DNA from: Phenylobacterium sp. CCH9-H3
GTDB lineage: Bacteria; Pseudomonadota; Alphaproteobacteria; Caulobacterales; Caulobacteraceae
NCBI RefSeq assembly: GCF_001557235.1
Contig: NZ_LSJI01000116.1
Span: 1-56,818 of the forward strand
Reading direction: 5' to 3'
Length of the DNA: 56,818 nucleotides
A program made the translations under genes and the position numbers. Shown in pieces: positions 31,934-40,661 of this stretch (position 1 is the stretch's first letter; each line of letters opens with the position of its first letter). The notes below the pieces were generated by a model. That model made no database searches. It was not told where the DNA came from and saw only the letters and a program-made list of their open reading frames with translations.

Positions 31934-33124
31934 ATGTCGAGCCGGCCCACGCTGGAGTTCCTGAAGACCGAGACGGGCTCCGGGGCCCTGCTTGCCGCGG
32001 CGGCCGTCGCCGCCGTCATCTGGGCCAATTCGCCCTGGGCCGGCGCCTATGCGCACCTGACCCAGTATCCCGTCCCCGTCCGGGTGGGCCCCTTCGCGGA
32101 GCAGATGAGCGTGGCCGGCTGGGTGACCACCGCCCTCATGCCGGTCTTCTTTTTCGTCATGGGCCTGGAGATCAAGCACGAGATCCTGCGCGGGGAACTC
32201 TCGAACCCGCGCCGGCTGGCCCTTCCGGTCCTGGCGGCCGCCGGCGGCGTGCTCGCACCGGCCTTGATCTACCTCGCCGTGGCCGGCCTGTCCGGCGCGC
32301 CTCTGCGGGGATGGCCCGTCGCGGGCGGAACCGACATGGCCCTGGCGCTCGCGGCCCTCGCGGCGGCCGGCCCGCGGCTGCCGCCGACCCTGCGCACCTT
32401 CCTGCTCACCCTGGCCATCGCCGGCCACCTGGTGGTCGTCGTGCTGATCGCCCTGCTGTTCACTACCAATCTGCAGTTCCCCATGCTGGCGGGCGCGGCG
32501 GTGACCCTGGCGGTGCTGGCGGCTATGTCGCGCTGGCGGGCCGCGCCCTACTCCTTCTGGGCGGTCGGCGGCCTGCTCCTCTGGGGGTTCACGCTGAAGT
32601 CCGGGGTGAACACCTCGCTCGCCGGGATCGCGGCGGCCGCCTGCCTGCCGCTGGAGCCCAAGCGAGCCGGCGGCCGGCCCGTGCTCACCGAGACCCTGGA
32701 GGCGCTGCACCCTTACGTCGCCTTCCTGATCCTCCCGGCCTTCGCCTTCGTGGCGGCCGGGTTCCGGCTGACGGGCGAGGCCGGCGCGCCGCTCCTGGGC
32801 GCCGTGGGCCTGGGCGTCGCCGCGGCCCTCTTCTTCGGCAAGCAGGTCGGCGTCTTCGGCGCCGCCGCCCTGGCCATCGGCCTGAAGTGGGCCCGCCGCC
32901 CCACCGGCGCCAAGTGGATCGAGCTCTACGGCGTCTCGGCCCTCTGCGGCGTCGGCTTCACCATGAGCCTCTTTGTGGGCGGCCTTGCCTTCGGCGAAGC
33001 TGACGCCGGGCGCCAGGCCCAGGTGCGGGCCGGCGTGGTGCTGGGTTCGCTCGCCTCGGCCCTCCTGGGCGTCCTGGTCCTGTCAGTCAGTGCCCGCCGC
33101 CGCGAGCTGGAGCCGCGGGACTAG
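31934..33124 (+). CDS. NhaA-family protein lacking the catalytic Asp pair
   Basis: 396 residues with the NhaA fold throughout ([35 protein letters not shown]). TM4 keeps the Asp in GGTDMALALAAL and TM10 keeps Lys in ALFFGKQVGVF. TM5 reads LLTLAIAGHLVVVVLIA, so the two essential Asp are Gly164 and His165 (codons GGC CAC at 32423-32428). By established NhaA mechanism it should not perform normal Na+/H+ exchange. It may be a regulator, transport something else, or be on the way to loss; the open frame and intact ends argue for selection. Confidence 0.85.
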   Translation: MSSRPTLEFLKTETGSGALLAAAAVAAVIWANSPWAGAYAHLTQYPVPVRVGPFAEQMSVAGWVTTALMPVFFFVMGLEIKHEILRGELSNPRRLALPVLAAAGGVLAPALIYLAVAGLSGAPLRGWPVAGGTDMALALAALAAAGPRLPPTLRTFLLTLAIAGHLVVVVLIALLFTTNLQFPMLAGAAVTLAVLAAMSRWRAAPYSFWAVGGLLLWGFTLKSGVNTSLAGIAAAACLPLEPKRAGGRPVLTETLEALHPYVAFLILPAFAFVAAGFRLTGEAGAPLLGAVGLGVAAALFFGKQVGVFGAAALAIGLKWARRPTGAKWIELYGVSALCGVGFTMSLFVGGLAFGEADAGRQAQVRAGVVLGSLASALLGVLVLSVSARRRELEPRD

Positions 33125-33190
33125 TTCCCGCTTGCGGCGACGCCGCAGTTGGCGTCCGCTAAGCCCTGCCACATGCGCAGGAGGGCGGGC

Positions 33191-33652
33191 ATGACCAGCT
33201 TCCGATTGAACGGCCGCGAGGTCTCGGTCCAGACGCCGGAGGATGCGCCCCTGCTCTGGGCCATCCGCGACGAGGCGGGCCTCACCGGCACGAAGTTCGG
33301 CTGCGGCATCGGCCAGTGCGGGGCCTGCACCGTCCATGTGGACGGCGAGGCGATCCGATCCTGCATCACGCCGGTGGGCGCCGTCGCCGGCCGGGCCGTC
33401 ACCACGATTGAGGGCCTGGACCCCAAGGGCCAGCATCCGCTGCAGCAGGCCTGGATCGAGGCCCAGGCGCCCCAGTGCGGCTACTGCCAGTCGGGCCAGA
33501 TCATGCAGGCCGCCGCCCTGCTGAATGCGACCCCGCGGCCCACCGACGCCGAGATCGAGGCCGGGATGAACGGCAACCTCTGCCGCTGCATGGCCTACGT
33601 CCGTATCAAGAAGGCCATCAAGGCCGCCGCCGCCAAGGGAGTCGCCGCATGA
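33191..33652 (+). CDS. (2Fe-2S)-binding subunit of an isoquinoline 1-oxidoreductase-type enzyme
   Basis: 153 residues from ATG 33191 (GGAGGGCGGGC leader). The plant-type cluster motif is GTKFGCGIGQCGACTVHVDG; the second cluster uses QCGYCQSGQIM and NLCRCMAY. It passes electrons from the molybdenum subunit encoded immediately downstream (ATGA overlap). This two-subunit form, without an FAD subunit, is the IorAB type that uses membrane cytochromes as acceptors. Confidence 0.93.
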   Translation: MTSFRLNGREVSVQTPEDAPLLWAIRDEAGLTGTKFGCGIGQCGACTVHVDGEAIRSCITPVGAVAGRAVTTIEGLDPKGQHPLQQAWIEAQAPQCGYCQSGQIMQAAALLNATPRPTDAEIEAGMNGNLCRCMAYVRIKKAIKAAAAKGVAA

Positions 33653-35892
33653 ACGCGATCCTTCCCGACGTCTCGCGCCGTGGCTTCCTGGTCACCGTCT
33701 CGGCGGCCGGCGCGCTCTTCGCCCTCGGCCAGCAGCCCGCCCAGGCTGCCGACGGCTTCGCCCCCACGATCTGGTACGGCATCGACCGCGACGGCCTAGT
33801 CACCGTCCACATCATCCGCGCCGAGATGGGCCAGCACGTGGGAACCGCCATCGCCCGCATCGTCGCCGACGAGCTGGAGGCCGACTGGTCCAAGGTCCGC
33901 ATCGACCACGTGGACTCCGACCCGAAGTGGGGCCTGATGGTCACCGGCGGCAGCTGGTCTGTGTGGCAGAGCTATCCGCTCTACAGCCAGGCCGGCGCGG
34001 CGGGCCGCATCGCCCTGATCGACGCCGGCGCCAAGCTGATGGGCGTGAAGCCCGCCGACTGCGTGGCGCGGAACGGCGCGGTGACGGCCGGCGGCAAGTC
34101 CCTCTCCTATGGCGAGATCGTCGCCAAGGGCGACCTCGGCCGCACGTTCACCGCCGACGAGCTGGCCAAGCTGCCGCTCAAGGCCGCCTCGGAGCGCCGC
34201 CTCATCGGCAAGCCGGGCCAGGCCCGCGACATCCCGGCCAAGACCAACGGCCAGGCCCGCTACGGCCTCGACGCCAAGGTCCCGGGAATGGTCTACGCCC
34301 GGCCCAAGCTGCCGCCCACGCGCTACGGCTCGACGGTGGTCTCGATCGACGAGACCGAGGCCAGGAAGGTTCCCGGCTACATCCGCGCCATCGCCCTGGA
34401 CGATCCCTCCGGCACGGTCCCGGGCTGGGTGATGGTCTATGCCGACAGCTTCGTGGCCGCCGACCGCGCCGTCGAGGCGCTGAAGGTCACCTGGAAGGCC
34501 GGCGACACCGACAAGGTCTCGGAGGCCGACCTCCAGGCCCGCTCCCGCGCCCTGATTGCCGACAAGACGGCCGGCTCCCAGGTCGTGGAGCCCCCCGGCG
34601 TCGATGCGGCCTTCGCCGCCGCGGCCTCTACCCTGGAGCAGAGCTACACCACCGCCACCGCCCTGCACTTCCAGCTGGAGCCGGTGAACGCCCTCGCCTT
34701 CGAGAAGGACGGGATGTTCGAGATCCATACGGGCAACCAGTGGCAGTCGCTGGTGCTGCCCTGGCTGGCCAAGGCGCTGGGCCGCAAGGAAGAGACCATC
34801 GTCCTGCGCACCTACATGCTGGGCGGCGGTTTCGGCCGGCGGCTCAACGGGGACTATGCGGTTCCGGCCGCCCTGGCCTCCAAGGCGATCGGCGGCAAGC
34901 CCGTGAAGATGGTCCTGACCCGGGCGGACGACACGCGGTTCGACAGCCCGCGCTCGCCCTCGGTCCAGACCCTGCGCATGGCGTTCGGCGAGGGCGGCCG
35001 GGTCACGGCCATGGAGCATCACGCCTGCGCCGGCTGGCCCACCGAGGCCATGGCCCCGTTCTTCATGCCCAAGGGCGCAAACGGCCGCCCCTACGACCCT
35101 TTCGCCATCAGCGGCGCTGACCACTGGTACAATGTCGGCGCCCAGCGGGTGCGGGCGATCTCCAACGACCTTGCGGGCCGGACCATGCGGCCCGGCTGGC
35201 TGCGTTCGGTGGGGCCGGGCTGGACCAACTGGGCGCTCGAAAGCTTCATGGACGAGGCGGCGCAGAAGGCGGGCGTGGACCCCCTGGCCTTCCGGCTGCG
35301 GATGCTGGACGCCACGGGCCGCAACGCGGGGTCCGCCCCGAATGCGGTCGGGGGCGCCAAACGCCAAGCCGCGGTCCTGCGGCGGGTCGCCGAGAAGGCC
35401 GGCTGGGGCAAGTCGCTGCCCAAGAACACCGGCCTCGGCCTCGCCACCAGCTTCGGCCAGGAGCGCGACATGCCGACCTGGGTCGCCTGCGCGGCCCGCG
35501 TGGCCGTGGATCGCGCCTCAGGCGCGGCGAAGGTGGAGAAGCTGACCCTGGTCGCCGACGCCGGGACCATCGTCGACCCCGACGGCGCCCTGGCCCAGAT
35601 GGAAGGCGCAGCCCTCTGGGGCCTCAGCCTGGCGCTGTTCGAAGGCTCGGCGTTCGAGAACGGTCAGCCCCGCGACACCAACCTCGACGGCTACACGCCG
35701 CTGCGGATGGCGGACGTTCCCGACGTGGAGGTGGAGTTCATCGCCAGCGCCGAGGCGCCCGTCGGCCTGGGCGAGCCGGCGACCACCGTGGTCGGTCCCG
35801 CCATCGGCAACGCCATCTTCCGCGCCGTCGGCGCCCGCGTGCGCGACCTGCCCATCCGCCCGGAGGCGGTGAAGGCCGCGATGAAGACCTAG
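33649..35892 (+). CDS. Molybdopterin-binding subunit, isoquinoline 1-oxidoreductase beta-type
   Basis: 747 residues. A Tat-type twin-Arg leader (SRRGFLVTVSAAGALFALG) indicates folded export to the periplasm with the small subunit. Xanthine-dehydrogenase-family elements are visible: LHFQLEPVNALA, YMLGGGFGRRLNGDYAVPAA, RPGWLRSVGPGWTNWALESF, and the C-terminal GLGEPATTVVGPAIGNAIF with the catalytic Glu. The oxidised substrate may be an N-heterocycle or an aldehyde. The downstream aldehyde dehydrogenase is on the opposite strand. Confidence 0.92.
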   Translation: MNAILPDVSRRGFLVTVSAAGALFALGQQPAQAADGFAPTIWYGIDRDGLVTVHIIRAEMGQHVGTAIARIVADELEADWSKVRIDHVDSDPKWGLMVTGGSWSVWQSYPLYSQAGAAGRIALIDAGAKLMGVKPADCVARNGAVTAGGKSLSYGEIVAKGDLGRTFTADELAKLPLKAASERRLIGKPGQARDIPAKTNGQARYGLDAKVPGMVYARPKLPPTRYGSTVVSIDETEARKVPGYIRAIALDDPSGTVPGWVMVYADSFVAADRAVEALKVTWKAGDTDKVSEADLQARSRALIADKTAGSQVVEPPGVDAAFAAAASTLEQSYTTATALHFQLEPVNALAFEKDGMFEIHTGNQWQSLVLPWLAKALGRKEETIVLRTYMLGGGFGRRLNGDYAVPAALASKAIGGKPVKMVLTRADDTRFDSPRSPSVQTLRMAFGEGGRVTAMEHHACAGWPTEAMAPFFMPKGANGRPYDPFAISGADHWYNVGAQRVRAISNDLAGRTMRPGWLRSVGPGWTNWALESFMDEAAQKAGVDPLAFRLRMLDATGRNAGSAPNAVGGAKRQAAVLRRVAEKAGWGKSLPKNTGLGLATSFGQERDMPTWVACAARVAVDRASGAAKVEKLTLVADAGTIVDPDGALAQMEGAALWGLSLALFEGSAFENGQPRDTNLDGYTPLRMADVPDVEVEFIASAEAPVGLGEPATTVVGPAIGNAIFRAVGARVRDLPIRPEAVKAAMKT

Positions 35893-35904
35893 CCCGACGA
35901 TATC

Positions 35905-35949
35905 GGCGCCGAAGGCGTCATCCGCCGGACGAACAGCGCCTTCGGCGCC
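35905..35949 (+). terminator. Hairpin after the molybdoenzyme operon
   Basis: Perfect 13-bp arms GGCGCCGAAGGCG / CGCCTTCGGCGCC separated by 19 bases, 12 bases after the stop at 35892. It is probably a transcript end or stabiliser; it is followed by A-rich rather than T-rich sequence. Confidence 0.55.
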
Positions 35950-35950
35950 A

Positions 35951-36032
35951 AACGAAAACCGCCAAGCCGCCAAGTTCGCCAAGGGCTCCCAGCCTGCCGG
36001 GCCGTCTTGGCGTTCTTGGCGTCTTGGCGGTT
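35951..36032 (-). terminator. Long repeat-built terminator of the aldehyde dehydrogenase gene
   Basis: Two 27-base arms (35957-35983 and 36006-36032) are complementary at 24 of 27 positions. Each consists of three copies of a (C)GCCAAG unit at 8-9 base spacing. Read from the ALDH gene, the stem is followed by TTTTCGTTT, a good intrinsic terminator. The loop is 22 bases. Repeats of this kind may be a dispersed extragenic element. Confidence 0.7.
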
Positions 36033-36077
36033 CAAGACGACAGCCGCCCCTCCCCCGCGAGGGAGGGACTCTCGCAA

Positions 36078-37520
36078 CTACTCCGCGGCCTGCTTCGGCG
36101 CGTAGCCCAGCACCGCCTTGGTCTCCAGGAACTCGTGGAAGGCGAAGTCGCCCCACTCACGTCCGTTGCCGCTCATCTTGTAGCCGCCGAACGGCGCCAT
36201 CAGGTCGCCGCCGCCGCCGTTGATCGACACCTGGCCGGCGCGCAGCTTGGAGGCGACCTTCCGAGCCTTCTCCAGGTCGCCCGCCTGGACATAGGCGGCC
36301 AGGCCGTACTCGGTGTCGTTGCCGATCTGGATGGCCTGGTCGACCGTCTCGTAGCCCAGGATCGACAGCACGGGGCCGAAGATCTCTTCCTTGGCGATGG
36401 TCATCTCGTTAGTCACGTTGGCGAAGACGGTGGGCTTCACATAGTAGCCCTTGTCCAGGCCCTCGGGCCGGCCCGTGCCGCCGATGACCAGGGTCGCGCC
36501 CTCGTCGATGCCGGCCTGGATCAGCTTCTGGATCTTGTCGAACTGGGTCTTGTTGACCACCGGGCCCAGCTGGCTATTGCCGTTCGGGTCACCGACCGTG
36601 ATGCCGGCGGCCGTCTCGCGGGCCACGGCGATCGCCTCGTCCATGCGCTTCGACGGGACGAGCATCCGGGTGGGGGCGTTACAGGACTGGCCCGAGTTGG
36701 TCATCATGGTGGCCACGCCGCGGCCGACGCCCTTGGCGAAGGCGTCGTCGTCCAGGACGATGTTCGGGCTCTTGCCGCCCAGCTCCTGGGCCACGCGCTT
36801 GACGGTCGGGGCCGCCGCCTTGGCCACCTCGATGCCGGCGCGGGTGGAGCCGGTGAACGAGACCATGTCCACTTCCGGATGGCTCGAGATCGCCGCGCCC
36901 ACCGTCGGGCCATCGCCCTGCACCATGTTGAACACGCCGGCCGGGACGCCCGCCGCATGCATGATCTCAGCGAAGATCTGGCCCGAGAACGGCGCCACTT
37001 CCGACGGCTTCAGCACCATGGTGCAGCCCGTGGCGATGGCCGGGGCCACCTTGCAGACGATCTGGTTCAGCGGCCAGTTCCAGGGGGTGATGAACCCGCA
37101 GACGCCGATCGGCTCCTTGACGATCATCGTCGGGCCGCGGTCTTCCTCGAACTTGAAGGTCTTCAGCACCTCGATGGCGGTGTTCAGGTGGCCCATGCCG
37201 ATCGGCACCTGGGCGCGCTGGGCCAGGCTGGCCGGGGCGCCCATTTCCTCGGTCACCGCGGTGGCCAGGTCGCCGAACCGCTTCTGGTACTCGGCCATGA
37301 TCCGGCCCAGCACCTCGATGCGCTCTTCGCGGCTGGTCTGCGACCAGGTCTCGAACGCCTTGCGGGCGGCCTTGCAGGCCTTGTCCACGTCGGCCGCCGA
37401 GCCTAGGGCGATCTTGCCCACGACTTCTTCGGTCGCCGGGTTCTCGACGTCCAGCGTCTTGAGGCCCTCGGCGGGATCGACCCACGCCCCATCGATGTAG
37501 AACTTGAGGTACTCGCGCAT
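36078..37520 (-). CDS. Aldehyde dehydrogenase family protein
   Basis: 480-residue NAD(P)-dependent dehydrogenase. It shows FITPWNWPLNQIVCKVAPAI, VSFTGSTRAGIEVAKAAA, general base Glu in VAQELGGKSPNIVLDDD, and the nucleophile Cys in TNSGQSCNAPTRM. KEEIFGPVLSILGYE and the C-terminal GGYKMSGNGREWG are typical. The substrate aldehyde is not predictable. ATG 37520 follows AGGAGGACGTCT. Monocistronic, ending in a long stem. Confidence 0.92.
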   Translation of the reverse strand: MREYLKFYIDGAWVDPAEGLKTLDVENPATEEVVGKIALGSAADVDKACKAARKAFETWSQTSREERIEVLGRIMAEYQKRFGDLATAVTEEMGAPASLAQRAQVPIGMGHLNTAIEVLKTFKFEEDRGPTMIVKEPIGVCGFITPWNWPLNQIVCKVAPAIATGCTMVLKPSEVAPFSGQIFAEIMHAAGVPAGVFNMVQGDGPTVGAAISSHPEVDMVSFTGSTRAGIEVAKAAAPTVKRVAQELGGKSPNIVLDDDAFAKGVGRGVATMMTNSGQSCNAPTRMLVPSKRMDEAIAVARETAAGITVGDPNGNSQLGPVVNKTQFDKIQKLIQAGIDEGATLVIGGTGRPEGLDKGYYVKPTVFANVTNEMTIAKEEIFGPVLSILGYETVDQAIQIGNDTEYGLAAYVQAGDLEKARKVASKLRAGQVSINGGGGDLMAPFGGYKMSGNGREWGDFAFHEFLETKAVLGYAPKQAAE

Positions 37521-37731
37521 AGACGTCCTCCTGGCGACCTTTGTCGTTAGCGGCTTAGGGCCACAGGGCCCCCGCCTTCAAACAATCATTTTAGTGATCG
37601 GCGTTCAGGTGGAAAGCCCCGACGCACATGACACCTGGGGAACTTGCCCGGAAACCGCAACAGGCGTGCGACGCGGCTTGCCCGGCGAAGTGCGCCTCGC
37701 TAAAGCCGGGCCACAGCGTTTTGGAGGCCCC

Positions 37732-37812
37732 ATGAGCGGCATCTACATGATCCTCGTCTTCCTCGCGGTGATGGCCGCGCTGAACCGGTTCGAGTTCGGC
37801 CGCTTCGACTGA
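37732..37812 (+). CDS. 26-residue membrane peptide upstream of the pteridine-reductase-like gene
   Basis: ATG 37732 with a strong ribosome site TTGGAGGCCCC. It begins MSGIYMILVFLAVMAALNRF and ends EFGRFD: one TM helix and a charged tail. The next gene starts 13 bases later, so it heads a small operon with the SDR and folB. A longer frame upstream (from 37504) has no support. The rest of 37521-37731 holds only leader and promoter sequence. Confidence 0.68.
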   Translation: MSGIYMILVFLAVMAALNRFEFGRFD

Positions 37813-37825
37813 TAGGAGCCGCCCG

Positions 37826-38557
37826 ATGGCCGGCCGCGGCGCAGCACTGGTGACGGGCGGCGCGCGGCGGATCGGCCGCGTGCTGGCGGCCACGGCCGCG
37901 CAGGCCGGCTACGACGTCGCCATCCACGTCCGCGGTGAGGGCGACGACGACGCCGAGGCCGCCGCCGGCGAGGTGCGCAGCCACGGCCGCAAGGCCACGA
38001 TCCTCTCCTGCGATCTGCGCAAGGAAAGCGCCACCGTCGCCCTGGTGGGCGAGGCCGAGGCCGAGCTGGGGCCGGTCACCCTGCTGGTGAACTCCGCGTC
38101 CGTCTTCGAACAGGACGCCTTCTCCGACATGAACCGCGCGTCGTGGGACCTCCACATGGAGACCAACCTGCGCGCGCCGCTGGTCCTGGCCCAGGTGTTC
38201 GCCCGCCGCCTGCCCGCCGACCGCGAGGGCCTGATCGTCAACATCCTCGATCAGCGCGTGCTGCGGCCGGGCCCCGAGTTCTTCTCCTACACCCTGTCCA
38301 AGGCGGCCCTGTGGGACGCCACCCGGATGCTCGCCCAGGACCTGGCCCCGCGGATCCGCGTGAACGGCATCGGCCCGGGGCCCACCCTGCCCTCGATCCA
38401 CCAGGACGAGGCCGCCTTCCGGGCCGAGGCCGAGGCCACGTTGCTTCGCCAGCCCGTCCCGCCGGCGGAGATCGGCGCGGCCCTGCGCTATCTGATCGAC
38501 GCCCGCTCGGTCACCGGCCAGATGATCGCCGCCGACTCGGGCCAGCACCTCGCATGA
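37826..38557 (+). CDS. SDR oxidoreductase, pteridine reductase/FolM-like
   Basis: 243 residues. TGGARRIGRVLAATAAQ is the arginine-containing cofactor loop of pteridine reductases (NADPH). NSASVFEQDAF and YTLSKAAL (YxxxK) follow. Its fusion-like coupling to folB by ATGA overlap supports a role in dihydrofolate or dihydromonapterin reduction. The assignment to FolM proper is inferred from the loop and context. Confidence 0.82.
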   Translation: MAGRGAALVTGGARRIGRVLAATAAQAGYDVAIHVRGEGDDDAEAAAGEVRSHGRKATILSCDLRKESATVALVGEAEAELGPVTLLVNSASVFEQDAFSDMNRASWDLHMETNLRAPLVLAQVFARRLPADREGLIVNILDQRVLRPGPEFFSYTLSKAALWDATRMLAQDLAPRIRVNGIGPGPTLPSIHQDEAAFRAEAEATLLRQPVPPAEIGAALRYLIDARSVTGQMIAADSGQHLA

Positions 38558-38922
38558 CGGAGACCACGCTCATCAGCTCGAAAGTGTTCGTCACCGGCGT
38601 GAAGGTCCAGGCCGAGATCGGCGTCTATCGCCACGAGATCGGCCGGGTGCAGCCCTTGATCGTCGACGTGGAGCTCGACGTGCCCACCGACGCCTCGGAC
38701 CGCTTGGCCGACACCTTCAACTACGAGGCCATCCTCCAGGCGGCCCAGGAGGTGGCGGCCGGCGGCCACATCCACCTCGTCGAGACCTTCGCCCACCGTC
38801 TGGCCGACCGCTGCCTCGCGGACGCCCGGGTCAGCCGCGCCCGCGTGCGGGTCGAGAAGCCTCTGGCCCTGGCGCCGGACGCCGTGGCCGCCGGCGTCGA
38901 CATCACCGTCGGCCGCGGGTGA
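38554..38922 (+). CDS. folB: Dihydroneopterin aldolase
   Basis: 122 residues. VFVTGVKVQAEIGVYRHEIG, then RVQPLIVDVELDV, are the substrate-binding strands, with the Glu in IHLVETFAHRLADRCL and the Lys in RVRVEKPLAL. It releases glycolaldehyde from dihydroneopterin in folate synthesis. The start overlaps the SDR stop. Confidence 0.93.
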   Translation: MTETTLISSKVFVTGVKVQAEIGVYRHEIGRVQPLIVDVELDVPTDASDRLADTFNYEAILQAAQEVAAGGHIHLVETFAHRLADRCLADARVSRARVRVEKPLALAPDAVAAGVDITVGRG

Positions 38923-38936
38923 GCAATTTGTAACAA

Positions 38937-38956
38937 CGTCACGTCTTTTCGTGACG
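38937..38956 (+). terminator. Hairpin after folB
   Basis: Perfect 7-bp arms CGTCACG / CGTGACG around TCTTTT, 14 bases after the folB stop and 57 bases before the next gene. It may be a terminator with its T-run in the loop, or an operator of the DUF4870-like gene. Confidence 0.45.
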
Positions 38957-39012
38957 CCGTTCCAGGTCCATTTCTTGGGGGCCCGCTTCCGGGCCGGAGA
39001 CGAATAGAGACG

Positions 39013-39408
39013 ATGACCGATGACGTGGGCTACGCGGCGAACGAAGACAAGACGATGCCGGCGGTCTGCTACGCGCTCTACCTGCTGGCCTTCGCCACCG
39101 GGATCACGGCCATCATCGGCCTGATCATCGCCTATTCCCAGCGCGCGGCCGCCGGGCCGACGATGGAAAGCCACTACACCTTCCTGATCCGCACCTTCTG
39201 GATCGGCCTCGGCCTGATGATCGCCGGCGGCGTCCTGTTCGGCGTGGGCGCCCTGCTCGCCGTGATCCTGATCGGCTTCCCGATCATGGCCGCGGCCTGG
39301 CTGATCATGGGCGGCGCGGCCATCTGGTACGGCGTGCGGTGCGTGGTGGGCCTGGTGTTCCTCAGCCGCGGCGAGGCCTACCCGCGCCCCTACGCGGTGA
39401 TCGCCTAG
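39013..39408 (+). CDS. DUF4870-like integral membrane protein
   Basis: 131 residues with about three TM helices: [40 protein letters not shown] and an overlapping [34 protein letters not shown] (HYxFLIRTF) and the C-terminal [20 protein letters not shown] are typical of the small DUF4870 membrane family. Role unknown. Confidence 0.82.
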   Translation: MTDDVGYAANEDKTMPAVCYALYLLAFATGITAIIGLIIAYSQRAAAGPTMESHYTFLIRTFWIGLGLMIAGGVLFGVGALLAVILIGFPIMAAAWLIMGGAAIWYGVRCVVGLVFLSRGEAYPRPYAVIA

Positions 39409-40661
39409 CGCTTGTAACGGCCGATCGCGAGGTCGGCCGTCTCGATCTCGGCGGCCCGGCCTGACAGCAGGTCGGCCAGCACCCGGCCCGAGCCGCACGC
39501 CATGGTCCAGCCCAGCGTCCCGTGGCCGGTGTTTAGGAACAGCCCCGGGACCGGCGTCGCCCCGATCACCGGCGTCCCATCCGGCGTCATCGGCCGCAGC
39601 CCCGCCCAGAACGTGGCCTTCGCCGCATCGCCGGCGCCGGGGAACAGGCTCTCCATCGAGTATTCCAGCGTCCGCTGCCGCCGCGGCTCCAGCGTCGCCC
39701 GATAGCCCGAGATCTCGGCCATCCCGCCCACCCGAATCCGGTCGCCCAGCCGGGTGATGGCGATCTTGTAGGTCTCGTCCAGCAGGGTGGATTCCGGCGC
39801 CCGGTCCGCCGCCACGATCGGCGCGGTGATCGAATAGCCCTTCACCGGATAGACCGGCAGCCGCAGGCCCAGCGGCCGGACGAGCCGCGCCGACCAGCTT
39901 CCCAGGGCCACCACGTAGGCGTCGGCGGTGAGCTCGCCCTTGTCTGTCACGACCGCCTGCACCCCGTCCGCGTCGGCCCGCAGCCGATGGACCGTGGTCT
40001 CGTGCAGGAACCGCACGCCCTGCTGCGCGCACAGCGCCGCCAGCGCCTGGGTGAACTTGAAGCAGTCCCCCGTCTCGTCGTTGGGCAGGCGCAGGCCGCC
40101 GGCGATCGGCGAGCCGCTGTGGCGCAGCCCCGGCTCGGCGCGCTCGCATCCCGCCCTGTCCAGCACCTCGAACGGCACGCCGTACTGGCGCAGCACCTCG
40201 ACGTCCTTGGCGATCCCGTCCAGCTGGGCGGCCTTGCGGAACAGCTGCAACGTGCCCTGCATGCGCGCGTCGTACGCGATCCCCACGGCCTCGCGCAGGG
40301 CCGCCAGCTCGTCACGGCTGTACTCGGCCAGCCGCACCATCCGCGACTTGTTGAGGGCGTAGCGGTCCGAGGTGCAGTTGCGCAGCAGCGCCAGCAGCCA
40401 GGTCACTGTCTCCAGGTCCGCCTGCGGCCGCAGGATCAGCGGCGCGTGCCGCATGAACAGCCACCGCACCGCCTTCTGCGGTATGCCCGGCCCCGCCCAT
40501 GGCGAGGCGTACCCCGGCGAGATCTCGCCGGCGTTGGCGAAGCTGGTCTCCAGCCCCGCGCCGGGCTGCCTGTCGACCACCGTCACCTCGTGGCCCGCCT
40601 GCGCGGCGTACCAGGCGCTGGTCACCCCGACCACGCCCGCGCCGAGGATCAAGACCTTCAT
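39405..40661 (-). CDS. dadA: D-amino acid dehydrogenase
   Basis: 418 residues from ATG 40661. FAD-binding [20 protein letters not shown] is followed by [20 protein letters not shown], then [14 protein letters not shown] and the C-terminal [20 protein letters not shown] of DadA. It oxidises D-alanine (made by the adjacent racemase) to pyruvate and ammonia at the membrane. It overlaps alr by ATGA. Regulation by the divergent Lrp-type protein is likely, as in dadRAX systems. Confidence 0.93.
   Translation of the reverse strand: MKVLILGAGVVGVTSAWYAAQAGHEVTVVDRQPGAGLETSFANAGEISPGYASPWAGPGIPQKAVRWLFMRHAPLILRPQADLETVTWLLALLRNCTSDRYALNKSRMVRLAEYSRDELAALREAVGIAYDARMQGTLQLFRKAAQLDGIAKDVEVLRQYGVPFEVLDRAGCERAEPGLRHSGSPIAGGLRLPNDETGDCFKFTQALAALCAQQGVRFLHETTVHRLRADADGVQAVVTDKGELTADAYVVALGSWSARLVRPLGLRLPVYPVKGYSITAPIVAADRAPESTLLDETYKIAITRLGDRIRVGGMAEISGYRATLEPRRQRTLEYSMESLFPGAGDAAKATFWAGLRPMTPDGTPVIGATPVPGLFLNTGHGTLGWTMACGSGRVLADLLSGRAAEIETADLAIGRYKR

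Noticed and set aside
35951..36032. GCCAAG repeats considered as a CRISPR array
   Set aside because: Units are 6-8 bases, continuous without spacers, and inverted between the two halves.
22500..37500. Possible genomic island boundaries
   Set aside because: Apart from single divergent modules there is no integrase, att repeat, IS end or broad GC change to define an island.
37504..37731. Upstream extension of the 26-residue peptide frame
   Set aside because: The extension covers the ALDH promoter region and has no ribosome site; GGAGG directly precedes ATG 37732.
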